Assembly (NCBI RefSeq): GCF_954871325.1
Contig: NW_027050843.1
Span: 1 to 64,000, forward strand
DNA from: Gordionus sp. m RMFG-2023
Taxonomy: Eukaryota; Nematomorpha; Gordioida; Chordodea; Parachordodidae
Direction: 5' to 3'
Length of the DNA stretch: 64,000 bases
Position numbers and translations under genes: made by a program
The notes under the pieces: model-generated
Database searches by the model: none
What the model was told of the DNA's origin: nothing
What the model saw: the letters and a program-made list of their open reading frames with translations, nothing else
Shown: piece by piece, positions 11,112 through 23,286 of the stretch
Layout of the letters: every line of letters begins with the position of its first letter
How positions within the stretch are numbered: position 1 is the stretch's first letter

Positions 11112-12693
11112 TTCAATGATATAAAAATTTTTAAAATTAAATTTAAGATGTTAGCCTTTTCCCTTCGAACATTTTCGCAACAAAAATATTATTTTTTGAA
11201 CCGGAAACGTAAAAAATACATCTAAGCATAATTGGATAGGAAATTTAATTCTGAGTTCAATGATATAAAAATACTTAAAATTGCTCTTTCCTTCGAACTT
11301 TTTTACCACAAAAAAATTTTTTAATATTATTTTTTGAACCGATAACGTAAAAAATTACATCAAAGCATATTTAGATAGGAAATTTAATTCTGAGATCAAT
11401 GATATGAAAATACTTAAAATTGCGTTTAAGAAGTTAGCCTTTTCCCTTCGAACGTTTTTACCACAAAAAAATTTTTTAATTTATTTTTTGAACCGATAAC
11501 TTAAAAAATTACATCAAAGCATATTTAGATAGGAAATTTAATTCTGAGATCAATGATATAAAAATTTTTAAAATTAAATTTAAGATGTTAGCCTTTTCCC
11601 TTCGAACATTTTCGCGACAAAAATATTATTTTTTGAACCGGAAACGTAAAAAAATACATCTAAGCATAATTGGATAGGAAATTTAATTCTGAGTTCAATG
11701 ATATAAAAATACTTAAAATTGCTCTTCCCTTCAAACGTTTTTACCACAAAAAAATTTTTTTAATTAATTTTTTGAACCGATAACGTAAAAAATTACATCA
11801 AAGCATTTTTACATAGGAAATTTAATTCTGAGATCAATGATATAAAAAATTTTTAAATTAAATTTAAGATGTTAGCCTTTTCCCTTCGAACATTTTCGCG
11901 ACAAAAATATTATTTTTTGAACCGGAAACGTAAAAAAATACATCTAAGCAAAATTGGATAGGAAATTTAATTCTGAGTTCAATGATATAAAAATACTTAA
12001 AATTGCGTTAAAGATGTTAGCCTTTTCCCTTCGAACATTTTCGCGACAAAAATATTATTTTTTGAACCGGAAACGTAAAAAAATACATCTAAGCATAATT
12101 GGATAGGAAATTTAATTCTGAGTTCAATGATATAAAAATACTTAAAATTGCGTTTGAGATGTTAGCCTTTTCTCTTCGAACGTTTTTAAACAAAAATGTT
12201 TTTAATATTTATTTTTTAAACCGATAACGTTAAAAATTACATCAAAGCATATTTAGATAGGAAATTTAATTCTGAGTTCAATGATATAAAAATTTTTTAA
12301 ATTAAATTTAAGATGTTAGCCTTTTCCCTTCGAACATTTTCGCGACAAAAATATTATTTTTTGAACCAGAAACGTAAAAAAATACATCTAAGCATAATTG
12401 GATAGGAAATTTAATTCTGAGTTCAATGATATAAAAATTTTTAAAATTAAATTTAAGATGTTAGCCTTTTCTCTTCGAACGTTTTTACCACAAAAAAGTT
12501 TTTAATATTGATTTTTTGAACCGATAACGTAAAAAATTACATCAAAGCATATTTAGATAGGAAATTTAATTCTGAGTTCAATGATATAAAAATTTTTAAA
12601 ATTATACTTAAGATGTTAGCCTTTTCCCTTTGAACATTTTCGCGATAAAAATATTATTTTTTGAACCGGAAACGTAAAAAAATACATCTAAGC
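11112..12693 (+). repeat. Re-copy of 2389-3970 at offset 8,723
   Basis: Opens with the same A monomer carrying CGCAACAA (2451 and 11174), followed by the same short B, the GATATGAAAATACTT B unit with AAGAAGTTAGCC, the GCTCTTCCCTTCAAACG short B, the AGCAAAATTGG/GCGTTAAAG pair and the CCAGAAACG A unit. Differences seen: CCTTTTCTCTTCG here against CCTTTTATCTTCG at 3741, and four bases missing at about 12694 (CTAAGCATTGG instead of CTAAGCATAATTGG). Just upstream, 10952-11111 is a mosaic A unit ending in a B-type CATATTTAGATAGG. Confidence 0.85.
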
Positions 12694-15600
12694 ATTGGAT
12701 AGGAAACTTAATTCTGAGTTCAATGATATAAAAATACTTAAAATTGCGTTTGAGATGTTAGCCTTTTCCCTTCGAACGTTTTTACCACAAAAAAATTTTT
12801 TAAATTTATTTTTTGAACCGATAACGTAAAAAATTACATCAAAGCATATTTAGATAGGAAATTTAATTCTGAGTTTAATGATATAAAAATTTTTAAAATT
12901 AAATTTAAGATGTTAGCCTTTTCCCTCCGAACATTTTCGCGACAAAAATATTATTTTTTGAACCGGAAACGTAAAAAAATACATCTAAGCATAATTGGAT
13001 AGGAAATTTAATTCTGAGTTCAATGATATAAAAATACTTAAAATTAAATTTAAGATGTTAGCATTTTCCCTTCGAACATTTTCGCGATAAAAATATTATT
13101 TTTTGAACCGGAAACGTAAAAAAATACATCTAAGCATAATTGGATAGGAAACTTAATTCTGAGTTCAATGATATAAAAATACTTAAATTGCGTTTGAGAT
13201 GTTAGCCTTTTCTCTTCGAACGTTTTTAAACAAAAATGTTTTTAATATTTATTTTTTAAACCGATAACGTTAAAAATTACATCAAAGCATATTTAGATAG
13301 GAAATTTAATTCTGAGTTCAATGATATAAAAATTTTTTTAATTAAATTTAAGATGTTAGCCTTTTCCCTTCGAACATTTTCGCGACAAAAATATTATTTT
13401 TTGAACCGGAAACGTAAAAAAATACATCTAAGCATAATTGGATAGGAAATTTAATTCTGAGTTCAATGATATAAAAATACTTAAAATTGCGTTTGAGATG
13501 TTAGCCTTTTCTCTTCGAACGTTTTTAATACAAAAATGTTTTTAATATTTATTTTTTAAACCGATAACGTTAAAAATTACATCAAAGCATATTTAGATAA
13601 GAAATTTAATTCTGAGTTCAATGATATAAAAATTTTTTTAATTAAATTTAAGATGTTAGCCTTTTCCCTTCGAACATTTTCGCGACAAAAATATTATTTT
13701 TTGAACCGGAAACGTAAAAAAATACATCTAAGCATAATTGGATAGGAAATTTAATTCTGAGTTCAATGATATAAAAATACTTAAAATTGCTCTTTCCTTC
13801 GAACTTTTTTACCACAAAAAAATTTTTTAAATTTATTTTTTGAACCGATAAGGTAAAAAATTACATCAAAGCATATTTAGATAGGAAATTTATTTCTGAG
13901 ATCAATGATATAAAAATTTTTAAAATTAAATTTAAGATGTTAGCCTTTTCCTTTCGAACATTTTCGCGATAAAAATATTATTTTTTGAACCGGAAACGTA
14001 AAAAAATCCATCTAAGCATAATTGGATAGGAAATTTAATTCTGAGTTCAAAGATATTAAAATACTTAAAATTGCTTTAAGATGTTAGCATTTTCCCATCG
14101 AACGTTTTTACCACAAAAAATTTTTTTTAATTTATTTTTTGAACCGATAACGTAAAAAATTAAATCAAAGCATAATTGGATAGGAAATTTAATTCTGAGT
14201 TCAATGATATAAAAATACTTAAAATTGCTTTAAGATGTTAGCATTTTCCCATCGAACGTTTTTACCACAAAAAAATTTTTTTAATTTATTTTTTGAACCG
14301 ATAACGTAAAAAATTACATCAAAGCATATTTAGATAGGAAATTTAATTCTGAGTTCAATGATATAAAAATTTTTTTAATTAAATTTAAGATGTTAGCCTT
14401 TTCCCTTCGAACATTTTCGCGATAAAAATATTATTTTTTGAACCGGAAACGTAAAAAAATACATCTAAGCATAATTGGATAGGAAACTTAATTCTGAGTT
14501 CAATGATATAAAAATACTTAAAATTGCGTTTGAGATGTTAGCCTTTTCTCTTCGAACGTTTTTAATACAAAAATGTTTTTAATATTTATTTTTTAAACCG
14601 ATAACGTAAAAAATTACATCAAAGCATATTTAGATAGGAAATTTAATTCTGAGTTCAATGATATAAAAATTTTTTTAATTAAATTTAAGATGTTAGCCTT
14701 TTCCCTTCGAACATTTTCGCGACAAAAATATTATTTTTTGAACCGGAAACGTAAAAAAATAAAGCATAATTGGATAGGAAATTTAATTCTGAGTTCAATG
14801 ATATAAAAATACTTAAAATTGCTCTTTCCTTCGAACTTTTTTACCACAAAAAAATTTTTTAAATTTATTTTTTGAACCGATAAGGTAAAAAATTACATCA
14901 AAGCATATTTAGATAGGAAATTTATTTCTGAGATCAATGATATAAAAATTTTTAAAATTAAATTTAAGATGTTAGCCTTTTCCTTTCGAACATTTTCGCG
15001 ATAAAAATATTATTTTTTGAACCGGAAACGTAAAAAAATCCATCTAAGCATAATTGGATAGGAAATTTAATTCTGAGTTCAATGATATTAAAATACTTAA
15101 AATTGCTTTAAGATGTTAGCATTTTCCCATCGAACGTTTTTACCACAAAAAATTTTTTTTAATTTATTTTTTGAACCGATAACGTAAAAAATTACATCAA
15201 AGCATATTTAGATAGGAAATTTAATTCTGAGTTCAATGATATAAAAATTTTTTTAATTAAATTTAAGATGTTAGCCTTTTCCCTTCGAACATTTTCGCGA
15301 TAAAAATATTATTTTTTGAACCGGAAACGTAAAAAAATACATCTAAGCATAATTGGATAGGAAACTTAATTCTGAGTTCAATGATATAAAAATACCTAAA
15401 ATTGCGTTTAAGATGTTAGCCTTTTCCCTTCGAACGTTTTTACCACAAAAAAATTTTTTTAATATTTTTTTTGAACCGATAACGTAAAAAATTACATCAA
15501 AGGATATTTAGATAGGAAATTTAATTCTGAGATCAATGATATAAAAATTTTTAAAATAAAATTTAAGATGTTAGCCTTTTCCCTTCGAACATTTTCGCGA

Positions 15601-17608
15601 CAAAAATATTATTTTTTGAACCGGAAACGTAAAAAAATACATCTAAGCAAAATTGGATAGGAAATTTAATTCTGAGTTCAATGATATAAAAATACTTAAA
15701 ATTGCGTTTAAGATGTTAGCCTTTTCTCTTCGAACGTTTTTACCATAAAAATTTTTTAAATTAATTTTTTGAACCGATAACGTAAAAAATTACATCAAAG
15801 CATTTTTACATAGGAAATTTAATTCTGAGATCAATGATATAAAAATTTTTTAAATTAAATTTAAGATGTTACCCTTTTCCCTTCGAACATTTTAGCGACA
15901 AAAATATAATTTTTTGAACAGGAAACGTAAAAAAATACATCTAAGCATAATTGGATAGGAAATTTAATTCTGAGTTCAATGATATAAAAATACTTAAAAT
16001 TGCGTTTGAGATGTTAGCCTTTTCTCTTCGAACGTTTTTAAACAAAAATGTTTTTAATATTTATTTTTTAAACCGATAACGTTAAAAATTACATCAAAGC
16101 ATATTTAGATAGGAAATTTAATTCTGAGTTCAATGATATAAAAAATTTTTTAATTAAATTTAAGATGTTAGCCCCCTTCGAACATTTTCGCGACAAAAAT
16201 ATTATTTTTTGAACCGGAAACGTAAAAAAATACATCTAAGCATAATTGGATAGGAAATTTAATTCTGAGTTCAATGATATAAAAATACTTAAAATTGCGT
16301 TTGAGATGTTAGCCTTTTCTCTTCGAACGTTTTTAATACAAAAATGTTTTTAATATTTATTTTTTAAACCGATAACGTTAAAAATTACATCAAAGCATAT
16401 TTAGATAGGAAATTTAATTCTGAGTTCAATGATATAAAAATTTTTTTAATTAAATTTAAGATGCTAGCCTTTTCCCTTCGAACATTTTCGCGACAAAAAT
16501 ATTATTTTTTGAACCGGAAACGTAAAAAAATACATCTAAGCATAATTGGATAGGAAATTTAATTCTGAGTTCAATGATATAAAAATACTTAAAATTGCTT
16601 TAAGATGTTAGCATTTTCCCATCGAACGTTTTTACCACAAAAAAATTTTTTTAATTTATTTTTTGAACCGATAACGTAAAAAATTACATCAAAGCATATT
16701 TAGATAGGAAATTTAATTCTGAGTTCAATGATATAAAAATTTTTTTAATTAAATTTAAGATGTTAGCCTTTTCCCTTCGAACATTTTCGCGACAAAAATA
16801 TTATTTTTTGAACCGGAAACGTAAAAAAATACATCTAAGCATAATTGGATAGGAAATTTAATTCTGAGTTCAATGATATAAAAATACTTAAAATTGCTCT
16901 TTCCTTCGAAATTTTTTACCACAAAAAAATTTTTTAAATTTATTTTTTGAACCGATAAGGTAAAAAATTACATCAAAGCATATTTAGATAGGAAATTTAT
17001 TTCTGAGATCAATGATATAAAAATTTTTAAAATTAAATTTAAGATGTTAGCCTTTTCCTTTCGAACATTTTCGCGTTAAAAATATTATTTTTTGAACCGG
17101 AAACGTAAAAAAATCCATCTAAGCATAATTGGATAGGAAATTTAATTCTGAGTTCAATGATATTAAAATACTTAAAATTGCTTTAAGATGTTAGCATTTT
17201 CCCATCGAACGTTTTTACCACAAAAAATTTTTTTTAATTTATTTTTTGAACCGATAACGTAAAAAATTAAATCAAAGCATAATTGGATAGGAAATTTAAT
17301 TCTGAGTTCAATGATATATAAATACTTAAAATTGCTTTAAGATGTTAGCATTTTCCCATCGAACGTTTTTACCACAAAAAAATTTTTTAAATTTATTTTT
17401 TGAACCGATAAGGTAAAAAATTACATCAAAGCATATTTAGATAGGAAATTTATTTCTGATATCAATGATATAAAAATTTTTAAAATTAAATTTAAGATGT
17501 TAGCCTTTTCCTTTCGAACATTTTCGCGATAAAAATATTATTTTTTGAACCGGAAACGTAAAAAAATCCATCTAAGCATAATTGGATAGGAAATTTAATT
17601 CTGAGTTC
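12694..17608 (+). repeat. Central U1 segment, collinear with about 27.7-31.6 kb and 41.8-45.7 kb
   Basis: Shared markers in order: A with TTTAATG/CTCCG (12.9 kb), chimera with TTAGCATTTTCCC (13.06), ACTTAAATTGCG B unit (13.19), GATAAG (13592), TTCAAAGATATT (14.05), shortened AAAAATAAAGCATAATTGG A unit (14757), ATACCTAAAATTGCG B unit (15.39), TTACCC A unit (15.87), GCCCCC (16171), GCTAGC (16463), GAAATTTTTT short B (16901), CGCGTTAAAA (17071). One private change is TTTTAGCGAC at about 15892 where the other copies keep TTTTCGCGAC. From about 16.7 kb the order differs from U2 and U3, which insert further 2,823-bp rounds here. Confidence 0.8.
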
Positions 17609-18657
17609 AATGATATAAAATTTAAAATTAAATTTAAGATGTTAGCCTTTTCTCTTCGAACGTTTTTACCACAAAAAAGTTTTTAATATTGATTTTTTGA
17701 ACCGATAACGTAAAAAATTACATCAAAGCATATTTAGATAGGAAATTTAATTCTGAGTTCAATGATATAAAAATTTTTAAAATTATACTTAAGATGTTAG
17801 CCTTTTCCCTTCGAACATTTTCGCGATAAAAATATTATTTTTTGAACCGGAAACGTAAAAAAATACATCTAAGCATAATTGGATAGGAAACTTAATTCTG
17901 AGTTCAATGATATAAAAATACTTAAAATTGCGTTTGAGATGTTAGCCTTTTCCCTTCGAACGTTTTTACCACAAAAAAATTTTTTTAATTTATTTTTTGA
18001 ACCGATAACGTAAAAAATTACATCAAAGCATATTTAGATAGGAAATTTAATTCTGAGTTTAATGATATAAAAATTTTTAAAATTAAATTTAAGATGTTAG
18101 CCTTTTCCCTCCGAACATTTTCGCGACAAAAATATTATTTTTTGAACCGGAAACGTAAAAAAATACATCTAAGCATAATTGGATAGGAAATTTAATTCTG
18201 AGTTCAATGATATAAAAATACTTAAAATTGCGTTTAAGATGTTAGCCTTTTCCCTTCCAACGTTTTTACTACAAAAAAATTTTTTTAATTTATTTTTTGA
18301 ACCGATAACGTAAAAAATTACATCAAAGCATATTTAGATAGGAAATTTAATTCTGAGTTTTATGATATAAAAATTTTTAAAATTAAATTTAAGATGTTAG
18401 CCTTTTCCCTCCGAACATTTTCGCGACAAAAATATTATTTTTTGAACCGGAAACGTAAAAAAATACATCTAAGCATAATTGGATAGGAAATTTAATTCTG
18501 AGTTCAATGATATAAAAATACTTAAAATTGCGTTTAAGATGTTAGCCTTTTCCCTTCGAACGTTTTTACCACAAAAAAATTTTTTTAATTTATTTTTTGA
18601 ACCGATAACGTAAAAAATTACATCAAAGCATATTTAGATAGGAAATTTAATTCTGAG

Positions 18658-18802
18658 TTCAATGATATAAAAATTTTTAAAATTAAATTTAAGATGTTAG
18701 CCTTTTCCCTTCGAACATTTTCGCGACAAAAATATTATTTTTTGAACCGGAAACGTAAAAAAATACATCTAAGCATAATTGGATAGGAAACTTAATTCTG
18801 AG
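18658..18802 (+). repeat. Representative type A monomer (145 bp)
   Basis: A near-consensus A unit. In monomer coordinates: 1-17 is the shared opening box with a TATAAAAA core at 9-16; 18-33 is an A/T stretch; 34-56 carries GATGTTAGCC and CCTTCGAA; 57-80 is the A-specific centre with TTTTCGCGAC (an NruI-type TCGCGA core) and AAAAATATT; 81-106 holds GAACCGGAAACG and a seven-A tract; 109-124 is ACATCTAAGCATAATT; 125-145 is the shared closing box. It has five CpGs. The A centre varies little across the window (GCGAC/GCGAT, CCGG/CCAG/GCCGG, CTTCG/CTCCG/CTTTG). Confidence 0.95.
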
Positions 18803-18957
18803 TTCAATGATATAAAAATACTTAAAATTGCGTTTAAGATGTTAGCCTTTTCTCTTCGAACGTTTTTACCACAAAAAAGTTTTTAATATTGATATTTTGA
18901 ACCGATAACGTAAAAAATTACATCAAAGCATATTTAGATAGGAAATTTAATTCTGAG
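18803..18957 (+). repeat. Representative type B monomer (155 bp)
   Basis: A near-consensus B unit, directly after the representative A monomer; the pair forms a 300-bp dimer. B shares the opening box, the GATGTTAGCC segment, TTCGAAC, GAACCG, AACGTAAAAA and the closing box with A. It differs by ACTTAAAATTGCG near position 18-30, by a centre that reads GTTTTTACCACAAAAAAG and is about 10 bp longer, and by ACATCAAAGCATATTTAG before the closing box. Several B subtypes occur, told apart by the centre: ACCACAAAAAAG, AAACAAAAATG, AATACAAAAATG, ACCACAAAAAAATTT and ACCATAAAAATTT. Confidence 0.95.
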
Positions 18958-20154
18958 TTCAATGATATAAAAATTTTTAAAATTAAATTTAAGATGTTAG
19001 CCTTTTCCCTTCGAACATTTTCGCGACAAAAATATTATTTTTTGAGCCGGAAACGTAAAAAAATACATCTAAGCATAATTGGATAGGAAATTTAATTCTG
19101 AGTTCAATGATATAAAAATACTTAAATTGCGTTTGAGATGTTAGCCTTTTCTCTTCGAACGTTTTTACCACAAAAAAGTTTTTAATATTGATTTTTTGAA
19201 CCGATAACGTAAAAAATTACATCAAAGCATATTTAGATAGGAAATTTAATTCTGAGTTTAATGATATAAAAATTTTTAAAATTAAATTTAAGATGTTAGC
19301 CTTTTCCCTTCGAACATTTTCGCGACAAAAATATTATTTTTTGAACCGGAAACGTAAAAAAATACATCTAAGCATAATTGGATAGAAAATTTAATTCTGA
19401 GTTCAATGATATAAAAATACTTAAAATTGCGTTTAAGATGTTAGCCTTTTCTCTTCGAACGTTTTTACCACAAAAATGTTTTTAATATTTATTTTTTAAA
19501 CCGATAACGTTAAAAATTACATCAAAGGATATTTAGATAGGAAAATTAATTCTGAGATCAATGATATAAAAATTTTTAAAATTAAATTTAAGATGTTAGC
19601 CTTTTCCCTTCGAACATTTTCGCGACAAAAATATTATTTTTTGAACCGGAAACGTAAAAAAATACATCTAAGCATAATTGGATAGGAAACTTAATTCTGA
19701 GTTCAATGATATAAAAATACTTAAAATTGCGTTTAAGATGTTAGCCTTTTCTCTTCGAACGTTTTTACCACAAAAAAGTTTTTAATATTGATATTTTGAA
19801 CCGATAACGTAAAAAATTACATCAAAGCATATTTAGATAGGAAATTTAATTCTGAGTTCAATGATATAAAAATTTTTAAAATTAAATTTAAGATGTTAGC
19901 CTTTTCCCTTCGAACATTTTCGCGACAAAAATATTATTTTTTGAACCGGAAACGTAAAAAAATACATCTAAGCATAATTGGATAGAAAATTTAATTCTGA
20001 GTTCAATGATATAAAAATACTTAAATTGCGTTTGAGATGTTAGCCTTTTCTCTTCGAACGTTTTTACCACAAAAATGTTTTTAATATTTATTTTTTAAAC
20101 CGATAACGTTAAAAATTACATCAAAGGATATTTAGATAGGAAAATTAATTCTGA

Positions 20155-22840
20155 GATCAATGATATAAAAATTTTTAAAATTAAATTTAAGATGTTAGCC
20201 TTTTCCCTTCGAACATTTTCGCGACAAAAATATTATTTTTTGAACCGGAAACGTAAAAAAATACATCTAAGCATAATTGGATAGGAAACTTAATTCTGAG
20301 TTCAATGATATAAAAATACTTAAAATTGCGTTTAAGATGTTAGCCTTTTCTCTTCGAACGTTTTTACCACAAAAAAGTTTTTAATATTGATATTTTGAAC
20401 CGATAACGTAAAAAAATACATCTAAGCAAAATTGGATAGGAAATTTAATTCTGAGTTCAATGATATAAAAATACTTAAAATTGCGTTAAAGATGTTAGCC
20501 TTTTCCCTTCGAACATTTTCGCGACAAAAATATTATTTTTTGAACCGGAAACGTAAAAAAATACATCTAAGCATAATTGGATAGGAAATTTAATTCTGAG
20601 TTCAATGATATAAAAATACTTAAAATTGCGTTTGAGATGTTAGCCTTTTCTCTTCGAACGTTTTTAAACAAAAATGTTTTTAATATTTATTTTTTAAACC
20701 GATAACGTTAAAAATTACATCAAAGCATATTTAGATAGGAAATTTAATTCTGAGTTCAATGATATAAAAATTTTTTAAATTAAATTTAAGATGTTAGCCT
20801 TTTCCCTTCGAACATTTTCGCGACAAAAATATTATTTTTTGAACCAGAAACGTAAAAAAATACATCTAAGCATAATTGGATAGGAAATTTAATTCTGAGT
20901 TCAATGATATAAAAATTTTTAAAATTAAATTTAAGATGTTAGCCTTTTCTCTTCGAACGTTTTTACCACAAAAAAGTTTTTAATATTGATTTTTTGAACC
21001 GATAACGTAAAAAATTACATCAAAGCATATTTAGATAGGAAATTTAATTCTGAGTTCAATGATATAAAAATTTTTAAAATTATACTTAAGATGTTAGCCT
21101 TTTCCCTTTGAACATTTTCGCGATAAAAATATTATTTTTTGAACCGGAAACGTAAAAAAATACATCTAAGCATAATTGGATAGGAAACTTAATTCTGAGT
21201 TCAATGATATAAAAATACTTAAAATTGCGTTTGAGATGTTAGCCTTTTCCCTTCGAACGTTTTTACCACAAAAAAATTTTTTAAATTTATTTTTTGAACC
21301 GATAACGTAAAAAATTACATCAAAGCATATTTAGATAGGAAATTTAATTCTGAGTTTAATGATATAAAAATTTTTAAAATTAAATTTAAGATGTTAGCCT
21401 TTTCCCTCCGAACATTTTCGCGACAAAAATATTATTTTTTGAACCGGAAACGTAAAAAAATACATCTAAGCATAATTGGATAGGAAATTTAATTCTGAGT
21501 TCAATGATATAAAAATACTTAAAATTAAATTTAAGATGTTAGCATTTTCCCTTCGAACATTTTCGCGATAAAAATATTATTTTTTGAACCGGAAACGTAA
21601 AAAAATACATCTAAGCATAATTGGATAGGAAACTTAATTCTGAGTTCAATGATATAAAAATACTTAAATTGCGTTTGAGATGTTAGCCTTTTCTCTTCGA
21701 ACGTTTTTAAACAAAAATGTTTTTAATATTTATTTTTTAAACCGATAACGTTAAAAATTACATCAAAGCATATTTAGATAGGAAATTTAATTCTGAGTTC
21801 AATGATATAAAAATTTTTTTAATTAAATTTAAGATGTTAGCCTTTTCCCTTCGAACATTTTCGCGACAAAAATATTATTTTTTGAACCGGAAACGTAAAA
21901 AAAAACATCTAAGCATAATTGGATAGGAAATTTAATTCTGAGTTCAATGATATAAAAATACTTAAAATTAAATTTAAGATGTTAGCATTTTCCCTTCGAA
22001 CATTTTCGCGACAAAAATATTATTTTTTGAACCGGAAACGTAAAAAAATACATCTAAGCATAATTGGATAGGAAATTTAATTCTGAGTTCAATGATATAA
22101 AAATACTTAAAATTGCGTTTGAGATGTTAGCCTTTTCTCTTCGAACGTTTTTAATACAAAAATGTTTTTAATATTTATTTTTTAAACCGATAACGTAAAA
22201 AATTACATCAAAGCATATTTAGATAGGAAATTTAATTCTGAGATCAATGATATAAAAATTTTTAAAATTAAATTTAAGATGTTAGCCTTTTCCCTTCGAA
22301 CATTTTCGCGACAAAAATATTATTTTTTAAACCGGAAACGTAAAAAAATACATCTAAGCATAATTGGATAGGAAATTTAATTCTGAGTTCAATGATATAA
22401 AAATACTTAAAATTGCGTTTAAGATGTTAGCCTTTTCTCTTCGAACGTTTTTACCACAAAAAAGTTTTTAATATTGATATTTTGAACCGATAACGTTAAA
22501 AATTACATCAAAGGATATTTAGATAGGAAAATTAATTCTGAGATCAATGATATAAAAATTTTTAAAATTAAATTTAAGATGTTAGCCTTTTCCCTTCGAA
22601 CATTTTCGCGACAAAAATATTATTTTTTGAACCGGAAACGTAAAAAAATACATCTAAGCATAATTGGATAGAAAATTTAATTCTGAGTTCAATGATATAA
22701 AAATACTTAAATTGCGTTTGAGATGTTAGCCTTTTCTCTTCGAACGTTTTTACCACAAAAATGTTTTTAATATTTATTTTTTAAACCGATAACGTTAAAA
22801 ATTACATCAAAGGATATTTAGATAGGAAAATTAATTCTGA
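20155..22840 (+). repeat. 2,686-bp short module, first copy
   Basis: Positions 20155 to about 22494 match 1-2340 at offset 20,154. At about 22.5 kb, inside a B unit with GATATTTTGAACC, the sequence switches to the AACGTTAAAAATT/AAAGGATATTTAG end-module type and runs to 22840. The next unit begins with the same opening again at 22841. The module therefore looks like an unequal exchange that joined an early part of the macro-unit to the end module. Confidence 0.85.
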
Positions 22841-23286
22841 GATCAATGATATAAAAATTTTTAAAATTAAATTTAAGATGTTAGCCTTTTCCCTTCGAAC
22901 ATTTTCGCGACAAAAATATTATTTTTTGAACCGGAAACGTAAAAAAATACATCTAAGCATAATTGGATAGGAAACTTAATTCTGAGTTCAATGATATAAA
23001 AATACTTAAAATTGCGTTTAAGATGTTAGCCTTTTCTCTTCGAACGTTTTTACCACAAAAAAGTTTTTAATATTGATATTTTGAACCGATAACGTAAAAA
23101 AATACATCTAAGCAAAATTGGATAGGAAATTTAATTCTGAGTTCAATGATATAAAAATACTTAAAATTGCGTTAAAGATGTTAGCCTTTTCCCTTCGAAC
23201 ATTTTCGCGACAAAAATATTATTTTTTGAACCGGAAACGTAAAAAAATACATCTAAGCATAATTGGATAGGAAATTTAATTCTGAG

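Larger units (their letters stand above)
17609..20154 (+). repeat. U1 end module, regular A/B dimers
   Basis: Begins with a B-body monomer whose opening A/T stretch is three bases short (GATATAAAATTTAAAATT). The segment is mostly regular 300-bp dimers: ATACTT A (17.8 kb), TTTAATG/CTCCG A units, CCTTCCAACG/ACTACAAA B unit (18252), GAGCCGG A unit (19.05), GATAGAAAATT A units (19.38 and 19.98) and two blocks with AACGTTAAAAATT/AAAGGATATTTAG/GGAAAATTAATT (about 19.5 and 20.1 kb). In U2 the matching end module (from about 34157, offset 15,614) has one such block fewer, a 599-bp difference. Confidence 0.8.
1..22840 (+). repeat. Macro-unit U1 (22.8 kb in window)
   Basis: The first large higher-order unit, bounded by the marker GATCAATGAT at 1 and its equivalent at 22841. 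Positions 1 to about 3.97 kb follow 37856 onward at a constant offset of 37,855. For example, GTAAAACATT at 2341 recurs at 40196, and the CCTTTTATC variant at 3741 recurs at 41596. U1 is longer than U2 because it carries a 2,666-bp repeat and an 8,723-bp offset copy of its own beginning. The true left boundary may lie outside the window. Confidence 0.8.

Noticed and set aside
18658-18957. CENP-B box
   Set aside because: The minus strand of the CCCTTCGAAC region gives TTCGAAGGG followed by AAAAGG, sharing TTCG and a few G positions with the box, but it lacks the required A and CGGG core positions. Overlap is too weak to call.
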